Shown here piece by piece: positions 1 to 6,141 of a stretch of 6,141 nt of DNA. The translations under genes were made by a program, and so were the position numbers. Within the stretch, counting starts at the first letter, position 1; each line of letters opens with the position of its first letter. This stretch comes from Bacteriovoracales bacterium. Lineage in GTDB: Bacteria; Bdellovibrionota; Bacteriovoracia; Bacteriovoracales; Bacteriovoracaceae. The notes under the pieces were generated by a model. That model worked only from the letters and a program-made list of their open reading frames with translations. It was not told the origin of the DNA and ran no database searches. Location of the stretch: assembly GCA_007117175.1 (NCBI GenBank), contig SKGZ01000227.1:1-6141 (forward strand), written 5' to 3'.

Positions 1-53
1 TCCAAATTATCCACCCTGTTGATCCACCTTTAAGAATTCCCTCTCGAAGATAG
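1..53 (+). other. possible 3' tail of an upstream co-directional gene
   Basis: The third forward frame is open from the window edge to a TAG at 51-53 and would encode a tail ending PPLRIPSRR. That stop overlaps the first bases of the glpK Shine-Dalgarno, a spacing typical of operons. Sixteen codons are too few to identify a family, and an open frame of this length can occur by chance. The other two forward frames stop at 31-33 and 20-22. I see no convincing -35/-10 promoter pair in this leader, which mildly favours glpK being read from an upstream promoter. Confidence 0.2.
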
Positions 54-56
54 GAG
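52..56 (+). promoter_or_regulatory. ribosome binding site of glpK
   Basis: AGGAG lies 9 nt before the ATG at 66. This is a strong match to the anti-Shine-Dalgarno at good spacing. It supports the chosen start, after which the protein opens directly into the conserved N-terminal strand and phosphate loop of the kinase. Confidence 0.8.
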
Positions 57-65
57 TAGACCTTA

Positions 66-1577
66 ATGAAAAAATATGTTTTAGCCATTGACCAAGGGAC
101 CACAAGCTCGCGAGCAATGATTTTTGAGCTAGATAATCTACATATGGTTCAATCGGCTAGTGAGGAATATCCTCAAATTTACCCCAAGGCCGGCTGGGTT
201 GAACACAATCTCAATGATATTTGGGATACGGTCAATCGTTCCATCGAGCGCTGCTTTAAAAAAAGTAATCTCAATCCCAAGCATATTGCGGCAATTGGCA
301 TTACCAATCAACGAGAAACCACCTGTGCCTTTGACGCTAGTGGAACACCTCTACACAATGCACTAGTTTGGCAAGATCGACGCACCAGTGATTATTGTCT
401 TAAGCGCCGTGATGAGTATGGATCTTTAAAGAAAATAACTGGCTTGCCGTTGGATTCATATTTTTCAGCCTCTAAAATTCGCTGGCTACTGGATCACAGT
501 GATGCTGTTCAGGCTGCACTCAATGATAATGAATTACGGGTGGGAACCATTGATAGTTATCTCATTTACCGCTTAAGTGGAGGGCGGTCATTTGTCAGTG
601 ATTTATCCAATGCTTCTCGAACATTGCTACTTAATTTAAAAACAGGACAATGGGACGATGAGTTACTTCGCTTTTTTGATATTCCAGTTGAGATACTGGC
701 CAAACCTTGTGCTAGCTTTGGAGATTTAGGCCGAACTTCTGGTCATTGTTTTTTACCCGATGGGATCCCTATCAGCTGTGCTCTGGGTGACCAACAATCT
801 GCTCTGTTTGGACAGAGTTGTATTGAGGCTGGTGAGTTAAAGTGCACCTATGGAACGGGAGCTTTTGCTCTGCTCAACACAGGAGAGCATTTACAAGATT
901 CACCAAATGGACTTTTAAGTACAATTGCTTACCAAGATCAGTCTGGTCATATTCGTTACGCACTAGAAGGATCTTCTTATATCGCTGGTGCAGCTGTGCA
1001 ATGGCTACGTGATGAGTTAAAAATAATTAAACAAAGTTCAGAAGTTGAAGATTTGGCTATTAAGATCAAAGATAAGCAGCAGGTCAGTGACACGCTTTTT
1101 ATGCCATTCTTTTCCGGCATGGCAAGTCCCTACTGGGATGACCAGGTCAAGGGTGCCATTGTAGGGCTTAATAGAGGAGTTAGCCGAGAGCATTTAGCCT
1201 ACTGCTGCTTAGAAGGTATTGCACTTAGTATCTATGATCTGATTCAAACTATGCAAAAGGATCTTAAACAACCACTGAGTGCACTTTCAGTAGATGGGGG
1301 GGCTACGGTTAATAATACACTGATGCAAATGCAGGCTAATTTTCTAGACATGCCCATTCAAAGACCCGGCTTTATTGAAACTACTGTTTTTGGGGCTGCC
1401 TTTGGAGCAAAGGTTGGATTAGGTGAGGCCCGAATTGAACAGGCCAGGGATTATCAAAAGATTGAAAGGGAGTTTAAACCAGACAAGGATCTAAAATACG
1501 AGAAAAGAAAAATTCAACTCTGGGATTTGTGGTGTCAAACTCTTTTAGATCAATCTAAAAAAGCTCGTAATCTCTAA
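66..1577 (+). CDS. glpK: glycerol kinase
   Basis: Cytoplasmic ATP:glycerol 3-phosphotransferase of the FGGY kinase family, making sn-glycerol-3-phosphate for glycolysis or phospholipid synthesis. The 503-residue length is normal for GlpK. The first FGGY domain starts with the phosphate loop DQGTTSSRA (9-17). The glycerol-site signatures follow: NQRET (81-85, R83 and E84), WQDRR (102-106), Y132 and GDQQSALFGQ (241-250, with D242 as the probable catalytic base). The second domain carries YGTG (262-265), MPFFSGMASPYW (346-357) and the adenosine-side motif VDGGA (409-413). All core residues are present, so it should be active. The loop before GDQQ reads PDGIPIS where E. coli has GTRIPIS, so the arginine that binds fructose-1,6-bisphosphate there is absent. 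No glpF or glpD is visible nearby. The last 23 bp overlap the end of the opposing radA. Confidence 0.97.
   Translation: MKKYVLAIDQGTTSSRAMIFELDNLHMVQSASEEYPQIYPKAGWVEHNLNDIWDTVNRSIERCFKKSNLNPKHIAAIGITNQRETTCAFDASGTPLHNALVWQDRRTSDYCLKRRDEYGSLKKITGLPLDSYFSASKIRWLLDHSDAVQAALNDNELRVGTIDSYLIYRLSGGRSFVSDLSNASRTLLLNLKTGQWDDELLRFFDIPVEILAKPCASFGDLGRTSGHCFLPDGIPISCALGDQQSALFGQSCIEAGELKCTYGTGAFALLNTGEHLQDSPNGLLSTIAYQDQSGHIRYALEGSSYIAGAAVQWLRDELKIIKQSSEVEDLAIKIKDKQQVSDTLFMPFFSGMASPYWDDQVKGAIVGLNRGVSREHLAYCCLEGIALSIYDLIQTMQKDLKQPLSALSVDGGATVNNTLMQMQANFLDMPIQRPGFIETTVFGAAFGAKVGLGEARIEQARDYQKIEREFKPDKDLKYEKRKIQLWDLWCQTLLDQSKKARNL
1543..1560. repeat. AT-rich palindrome at the glpK/radA convergent ends
   Basis: TTTTAGAT, two bases, then ATCTAAAA form a perfect 8-bp inverted repeat (1543-1550 with 1553-1560). 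It contains the radA stop codon (1555-1557) and the last lysine codons of glpK. As RNA it would be a 7-bp stem with a four-base loop and only one G-C pair. No clear U-tract follows it in either direction, so it is a poor intrinsic terminator. It is the only symmetrical element at this junction. It may be functionally neutral, since it lies in coding sequence on both strands. Confidence 0.4.
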
Positions 1578-2937
1578 GATCACTAATTTTTTCAACCCCT
1601 ATCACCTCTAGGTTAAGTTCAGCCAAAATTTTAGGATCCATCCTTTTACTAGTAACCACTCTTTCATATTGCAAAAGATCCACTTCTTTTAAAATGATAT
1701 TGGCCATGGGAATTTTTCTAATCTCGCCTGTTAAACCAACTTCGCCTAGAAACAAGGTCTTCTCATTTAATGGTTTCTTGTAATAAGAACTCAAAAGTGA
1801 AGCGATCACACTCAGATCTGAATCTCTTTGAGTGAGCTTCAGCCCCCCGACCACGTTCACGTAAATATCTTGATAGAAAAGAGGTAGTTCATAGTATTTT
1901 TCAATCACTGCCACCAACATGGCCAGGCGATTTTGGTCAATTCCGTGAGTGGTTCTCCTGCCATTGCCAAATTTATTCTCCACCACCAGTGCTTGAATTT
2001 CTACAAACAAAGGCCTTGTTCCCTCTAGCACACAACTTAAGGAGCGTCCAAAGGCTCCATCAAAACTTTTTTCAATAAAGTATTGAGAAGGATTGTGAAC
2101 TTCTCGCAGTCCATCTTCTTGCATCTCAAAAATCCCTACCTCGTGTGTATTACCAAAACGGTTTTTTAGAACACGCAACAAGCGATAGTAATTGTATTGA
2201 TCTCCCTCAAAGTAAACCACCCCATCCACCATATGTTCTAAAACTTTTGGACCGGAAATATTTCCATCCTTGGTGACATGCCCAATAATAAAGCTGGTGA
2301 TCCCCTGTGACTTAGCGCAATTCATCAACTCGTAGGTCACCTCTCTGATCTGAGTGACTGTCCCCGCAGCTGATGGTATAGACTCTGAAGCGGTAGTCTG
2401 AATTGAATCTACCACCAAAAAATCTGGAGACAATTTATTGATCTGCTCTGCAATTTTTTCCCAACACGTTTGGTGCAAAATATAGAAATTATCTCCCCTC
2501 ACACCCAAGCGCTGGGAACGCTGAGCAATTTGTGACTCACTTTCTTCCCCACTCACATAAAGAATTTTCCACTCAGGTTTTTCTCTAGTGATCTTGCCAC
2601 ACACTTCCATTAAGAGAGTGGACTTACCAATTCCCGGCTCACCACCAATAAGGTTTAAAGAACCCAAAGTAATGCCCCCTCCCATCACCCGATCAAACTC
2701 AGCAATTCCAGTTTTGAGTCGCTCAACCTTATCCAACCTTATCTCTTCAATCTTCTTGGGCTTATTGTTTTCTAGCGCCTTCACCCTACTCTGTTGAACA
2801 GAGTTCCCCCCTTTGCTGGCCAGAACACTTACCTCCTCATAGCTATTCCACATTTCACACTCAACACACTTTCCAACCCACTTAGCACTTTGATGACCAC
2901 AGTGTTGGCACTCATAGATTGTCTTTGTTTTTGCCAT
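1555..2937 (-). CDS. radA: DNA repair protein RadA (Sms)
   Basis: RecA-like ATPase of the RadA/Sms family, a DnaB-type branch-migration helicase that processes recombination intermediates. Its 460 residues equal the length of E. coli RadA. The domains run in the expected order. An N-terminal four-cysteine zinc finger has C10-x2-C13 and C24-x2-C27. The RecA-like core has Walker A GEPGIGKST (99-107, K105) and Walker B FLVVDS (173-178). The family hallmark KNRFG is at 258-262. A C-terminal Lon-like domain (about 350-460) contains NVVGGLKL and LGEVGLTGEIRKI. As in other RadA proteins this Lon-like domain looks structural, without a protease serine motif. The gene starts 13 bp after the ligA stop with its own good ribosome binding site, so the two are probably co-transcribed. 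Its final codons overlap glpK tail to tail. Nothing suggests truncation. Confidence 0.97.
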   Translation of the reverse strand: MAKTKTIYECQHCGHQSAKWVGKCVECEMWNSYEEVSVLASKGGNSVQQSRVKALENNKPKKIEEIRLDKVERLKTGIAEFDRVMGGGITLGSLNLIGGEPGIGKSTLLMEVCGKITREKPEWKILYVSGEESESQIAQRSQRLGVRGDNFYILHQTCWEKIAEQINKLSPDFLVVDSIQTTASESIPSAAGTVTQIREVTYELMNCAKSQGITSFIIGHVTKDGNISGPKVLEHMVDGVVYFEGDQYNYYRLLRVLKNRFGNTHEVGIFEMQEDGLREVHNPSQYFIEKSFDGAFGRSLSCVLEGTRPLFVEIQALVVENKFGNGRRTTHGIDQNRLAMLVAVIEKYYELPLFYQDIYVNVVGGLKLTQRDSDLSVIASLLSSYYKKPLNEKTLFLGEVGLTGEIRKIPMANIILKEVDLLQYERVVTSKRMDPKILAELNLEVIGVEKISDLRDYELF

Positions 2938-2942
2938 TGCCT

Positions 2943-2946
2943 CTCC
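2943..2946 (-). promoter_or_regulatory. ribosome binding site of radA
   Basis: On the minus strand the 13-bp ligA-radA gap contains GGAG, 5 nt before the radA ATG (2935-2937) and just after the ligA TAA (2951-2953). It fixes the radA start, which begins with MAKTKT directly before the zinc finger. The position lets ribosomes finishing ligA re-initiate at radA. Confidence 0.7.
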
Positions 2947-2950
2947 GCTC

Positions 2951-4846
2951 TTATTTTTTTATTAGGCTCATCAATTGTTCTTCAGTAATAATTTTTACAC
3001 CTAACTCCATCGCTTTCTTATACTTAGATGATTGACTCTGCTGCTCATTGGTCACCAAGTAATTTGTCTTACTATTCACCCCACTTTGTATACTACCCCC
3101 ACAATTTTTAATTTCTTTTTCCACTTCTGATCTTTTTTGACTCAGAGCCCCGGTAATACAAAAACTTTCTCCCTGTAAGGCTTGCCCCTGCTCAATCTCT
3201 TTTTGCTCAAAGTCCTCCACCACAAAACCAAGTTGCATTAATTGCTCAATCAATACCTTCTTGCTTGCTAGTGAGTTCACAAAGGCGCGAGCTGACTTTT
3301 CGGCAAAACCTTCCACCTGCATTAAGTCTTGTTCACTCATGGCCAAAATGCTTTTAAGAGTTGGGTAGCCACTGCTGACAATTTTCTCACACTTATTAAT
3401 CCCACCGCCCTCAAGCCCCAGACTGGCCAAGAACTTAATCAATCCTACTCTCTTGCTTTTTTGTATGCTCTCTATGATCACATTGGCCAGTCTTTTCTGG
3501 TAGCCCTCAAGTGCCAGCAACTGCTCACTGCTCAGTAAGTACAGACTCTTAATATCGCTCACCAAACCTTCTTCTATGAGATCTGCTAAGCGCTTATGAC
3601 TCAGATTTTCAATTCCAATTTTTTTCACAAAGTATAATATTTCCTCACTACTTTTGGCCGGGCACTTTGTATTCATACATTTCAGCCAAATTGCCTGTTG
3701 CATTAGCTTCTGTTTACAACTGGGGCAACTCTCAGGGATCTTAACTTCTCGCTTACTACTTTTCACCACTTTTAAAAACTTGGGAATCACCTCTCCTGAA
3801 CGAATAATCTCAATCTCATCTCCACTCTTAAGGGCATACTGTTTCACTACTCCCATATTATGAAGAGTGACACGACTCACCATTGCCTGACTCAATTCAA
3901 CAGGCGCCACTCGCGCCACTGGAGTGCACACCCCATTGCGAGATACATTCCACTCAATTTGTTCAATTTTAGTCACCCGTGACTCTCCCTTAAATTTATA
4001 AGCGATTCGATAGCGAGGGTGGTGCGCTGTTGCTCCCCTCTGCTCATGCAGTCTTAAATCATCAAGACTAAAAACCAGGCCATCAATTAAGTAATCGCCA
4101 CTCATCATAAATTTTTGCGCCACTGCAATCACTTTTTCAATCTCTGCTTCACTTTCACACTCAAAATTTTCAGTTATGAAAAATCCTTCTTGCTTAAGCC
4201 TTGAAATTTTCTCCCTCTCCCACTTTAATCCAAGCTTTCCAATCAAATCAAAAGCAAAAAAATCTAAATAACGACAAAGATAAAAATGATTCTTTCTGCC
4301 CAGTAAACCCGCCACAATATTCCGCTGAGCTGAGGGTAGCGCTAACTCCGCCTCCTCCATTGCCATCAACAAATCTTGAAAGCCTTGAGAGGAGCAATAA
4401 ATTTCACCTCGGACCTCACAATCAATCTCATTTTTCAGTAATTTAGGAACACTGCCAATGTACAACGCCTTATCTGTCACATCTTCACCAAAGGATCCAT
4501 CTCCTCTAGTTTTTGCTTGAACGAGTTTGCCCTTTTTATAAATTAACGAACAGCTGGTGCCATCAATTTTTAACTGCGCCAGCAATCGCTCCCCTTTGGC
4601 CCATTTCACTAGCTCTGATTGCAGATAGGTTTTTTCCAAAGAGAGCATTTTACTCTCATGGGCTACTTTTTTTCCGTCGACCCGCGCCCCCACTAATTGT
4701 AAAATTGGATGCTGAGGGGAAACAGTCTTTAATTCATCTTCTAATAAATCATACTCGTAGTCTGAAATGACTGGTTCGCCGCGATAATAAAGCTCTCGAT
4801 GCCGCAAAATTTGCTGTACTAACTCATTCACTTTTGACTTGGACAT
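2951..4846 (-). CDS. ligA: NAD-dependent DNA ligase, divergent form
   Basis: Seals 3'-OH/5'-phosphate nicks in replication and repair using NAD+. The 631 residues contain every LigA module. The Ia domain binds the NMN half (about 1-75, YYRGEPVISDYEYDLL). The adenylation domain has the nucleophile K93 in KIDG, RGDG (114-117), EVRGE (144-148), IDGLVF (254-259) and YKFKGE (283-288). An OB fold follows (about 290-365). The zinc finger uses C374, C377, C390 and C395. Helix-hairpin-helix repeats lie at about 405-540. A C-terminal BRCT domain (about 556-631) has the usual GG at 583-584. It is about 40 residues shorter than E. coli LigA (671), mostly in domain Ia, and several family motifs are altered, for example VSRNG for VGRTG. 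The start has only a weak Shine-Dalgarno, but the next Met (67) would remove the NMN site. The gene follows its upstream neighbour by 17 bp, so translational coupling is likely. It could be a second ligase rather than the only one. Confidence 0.93.
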   Translation of the reverse strand: MSKSKVNELVQQILRHRELYYRGEPVISDYEYDLLEDELKTVSPQHPILQLVGARVDGKKVAHESKMLSLEKTYLQSELVKWAKGERLLAQLKIDGTSCSLIYKKGKLVQAKTRGDGSFGEDVTDKALYIGSVPKLLKNEIDCEVRGEIYCSSQGFQDLLMAMEEAELALPSAQRNIVAGLLGRKNHFYLCRYLDFFAFDLIGKLGLKWEREKISRLKQEGFFITENFECESEAEIEKVIAVAQKFMMSGDYLIDGLVFSLDDLRLHEQRGATAHHPRYRIAYKFKGESRVTKIEQIEWNVSRNGVCTPVARVAPVELSQAMVSRVTLHNMGVVKQYALKSGDEIEIIRSGEVIPKFLKVVKSSKREVKIPESCPSCKQKLMQQAIWLKCMNTKCPAKSSEEILYFVKKIGIENLSHKRLADLIEEGLVSDIKSLYLLSSEQLLALEGYQKRLANVIIESIQKSKRVGLIKFLASLGLEGGGINKCEKIVSSGYPTLKSILAMSEQDLMQVEGFAEKSARAFVNSLASKKVLIEQLMQLGFVVEDFEQKEIEQGQALQGESFCITGALSQKRSEVEKEIKNCGGSIQSGVNSKTNYLVTNEQQSQSSKYKKAMELGVKIITEEQLMSLIKK

Positions 4847-4863
4847 AGGCCAATTATCACGAT

Positions 4864-6141
4864 CTAGAACTGATAAGACAAGCCCATCTTAAGACCTGTT
4901 GAACGATACTCAATGGAACTAAAATCAGAGCCGCTTAAATTTGCCTTGCTCTCCTCGAAGGTGAGTCCACTCAATAAACTCAGCTGATTGGTCCACTGAT
5001 ACAGGCCTACAATATCAATATTAAGCAAAGAAACAGAGCGAGCTGAGCCCAAAATTGATCCACTGCTATAACTTGCCAGTGGTGCCAGCTCTGCTTTAAG
5101 CTGCATTCGCAGTTTAGGCATCAGTGGAGTGTCAAAGCGAGTTCCCGCATAAAATCCATTAAATCGAGAACGCTCAAACCCACTTCCTACAACCTCATCC
5201 ACATTATATTGTAAATTTAGCCATCCTCCATAAAACTCTAACCGCGGGCCAAAAAAATATCCCATTGGCAAAAAGCGATACCCTCCACCAACTCTTGTTT
5301 GCGTTATGGTCGCACTCACAGAACTCACACTCAAATTAGAACTTTCTGACCCCAAACTTCCAATTCCATGACGAAGCTCACCAATAGCAAAGTAATTGCG
5401 GGTAATCCAAACCTCGGCAGAGCCATCAAAGCCAGCCATTAACCCACTTGCTTTATAGGCATCCCCACCGCTTCTAGGAACAGTCCTAGTGGCTTGATCT
5501 CTAGCAAACAAACCGACAGTCAGAACGCCTAGTGAACCGATTTTATCCACCACCTCTTCTTGGTCTGTAACAGGAGATCCTTGTTTGCCATCAATCACCT
5601 TCACCCAATCACCCTCTGCAATCTTTTTGTCCCCCACATATTCACTTAAAACAATAACCGCTTGATTAGCCCCTGAATTTTGAACGCTGCCTTTGGCCAG
5701 TAATTCTGTTTCATAATTGACAACTGATCTTAAAAGAGGGTGCCGTTCAATGCCAACAACCTTAACAACTTCAATGAACTGTGATTTTTCTAATTGAAGA
5801 CTCACTCCTAAATCTACTGTCGCTCTATTTCCCACCAAACTTGTAATCAGGCCATCGTAGGGAATTGACTCAAAATAATCTCTTAAAAATTCTCTTATAG
5901 AACTTACAATTTCTGCTGAACCTGGTTCTCTCATTACTCTTTCTTTAACATTAAGCAAACTCGCATCCATTCCATTATAAATTTTTACTATTAACCTGGT
6001 CTTCTTTTCATCTTCATCCAAGTGTACTCTTAAAATTGAGCCAACCTTCAATCGCTCACCCACCACCTTAAGTAATTCTACATTATCAAGATACTCACCT
6101 AACCGATCTCGATACTGGGAAAAAACTGAAACAAGTTGGGA
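4864..6141 (-). CDS. putative outer membrane protein with SH3-like repeats and C-terminal beta-barrel (5' end outside window)
   Basis: I do not recognise a named family. The frame stays open to the right edge, giving 425 codons and a TAG stop at 4864-4866. The GTG at 6064-6066 has no ribosome binding site and coding continues upstream of it, so the true start lies outside. In window residue numbers, about 95-127 (IPYDGLITSLVGNRATVDLG) and 147-184 (ending IAEGDWVKVI) look like two small beta-rich SH3-like units, as in the C-terminal parts of FlgT-like envelope proteins. From about residue 203 the chain becomes alternating polar/aromatic beta strands with Gly-, Ser- and Asn-rich turns (GVLTVGLFARD, GGYRFLPMGYFFGPRLEFYGG). 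It ends in GLKMGLSYQF, and a terminal Phe in an amphipathic strand is the usual signal for barrel insertion by the BAM complex. A periplasmic N-terminal region plus an 8-10 strand barrel is inferred. Any signal peptide would lie upstream. It precedes ligA by 17 bp, apparently in the same operon. Confidence 0.7.
   Translation of the reverse strand, partial: SQLVSVFSQYRDRLGEYLDNVELLKVVGERLKVGSILRVHLDEDEKKTRLIVKIYNGMDASLLNVKERVMREPGSAEIVSSIREFLRDYFESIPYDGLITSLVGNRATVDLGVSLQLEKSQFIEVVKVVGIERHPLLRSVVNYETELLAKGSVQNSGANQAVIVLSEYVGDKKIAEGDWVKVIDGKQGSPVTDQEEVVDKIGSLGVLTVGLFARDQATRTVPRSGGDAYKASGLMAGFDGSAEVWITRNYFAIGELRHGIGSLGSESSNLSVSSVSATITQTRVGGGYRFLPMGYFFGPRLEFYGGWLNLQYNVDEVVGSGFERSRFNGFYAGTRFDTPLMPKLRMQLKAELAPLASYSSGSILGSARSVSLLNIDIVGLYQWTNQLSLLSGLTFEESKANLSGSDFSSIEYRSTGLKMGLSYQF

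Noticed and set aside
258..264. Run of seven A in glpK, a possible frameshift site
   Set aside because: The reading frame is continuous with normal GlpK sequence on both sides. No downstream stimulatory structure or alternative product is visible.
1296..1302. Run of seven G in glpK, a possible slippage or phase-variation tract
   Set aside because: It encodes the conserved VDGGA motif in frame and the protein continues correctly. The run is too short to claim phase variation.
1627..1652. AGGATCCATCCT followed by TTTT inside radA, resembling a terminator for glpK
   Set aside because: The stem is only 4 bp if a normal loop is allowed, and it lies within the conserved radA reading frame, so it is too weak to call a terminator.
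2588..2988. Plus-strand open frames opposite the radA N-terminus and ligA C-terminus
   Set aside because: They lie antisense to the RadA Walker A and zinc-finger coding region and the ligA 3' end. They show no recognisable domain and no supporting translation signals.
4201..4770. Plus-strand open frames opposite ligA (4201-4446 and 4513-4770)
   Set aside because: They are antisense to conserved ligase domains, have low-complexity or unconvincing translations, and lack good ribosome binding sites. They are shadows of ligA.
6064..6066. GTG as the start of the right-hand gene
   Set aside because: No Shine-Dalgarno precedes it, and the same frame remains open with protein-like sequence (for example SQYRDRLGEYLDNVELL) to the window edge. 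The gene is better called 5'-partial.

Overview
This is a short, densely coded piece of a Gram-negative bacterial chromosome, AT-leaning by eye. It has one plus-strand gene (glpK) meeting a minus-strand cluster of three genes (outer-membrane-type protein, ligA, radA). A C-terminal beta-barrel ending in Phe implies an outer membrane. The protein style, with a periplasmic-type domain fused to a small barrel and a divergent LigA, would suit a member of the Bdellovibrionota or former Deltaproteobacteria. That placement is a weak inference, because the window holds no marker that fixes the taxon.

Layout: positions 1-65 are the leader of glpK, with a clear Shine-Dalgarno and perhaps the last codons of an upstream gene. 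glpK (66-1577, +) encodes a full-length glycerol kinase. Its 3' end overlaps the 3' end of radA (1555-2937, -) by 23 bp, tail to tail. Upstream of radA on the minus strand lies ligA (2951-4846, -), 13 bp away. A further 17 bp upstream is a gene that runs off the right edge (4864 to beyond 6141, -); only its C-terminal 425 codons are visible. No gene-free stretch exceeds 65 bp, and I see no RNA gene, mobile element or CRISPR array.

The minus-strand genes are packed like one operon. LigA (NAD-dependent nick sealing) and RadA (recombination branch-migration helicase) form a plausible DNA repair pair. The barrel protein seems functionally unrelated and may share only the transcript. GlpK is separate carbon and lipid metabolism: it makes glycerol-3-phosphate.

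Most of the window is ordinary core genome. The points worth a second look are the sequence-divergent, shortened LigA, the unidentified SH3-like plus barrel protein, the missing allosteric arginine in GlpK, and the tail-to-tail overlap, which leaves no room for a terminator. I found no convincing new biological system here.
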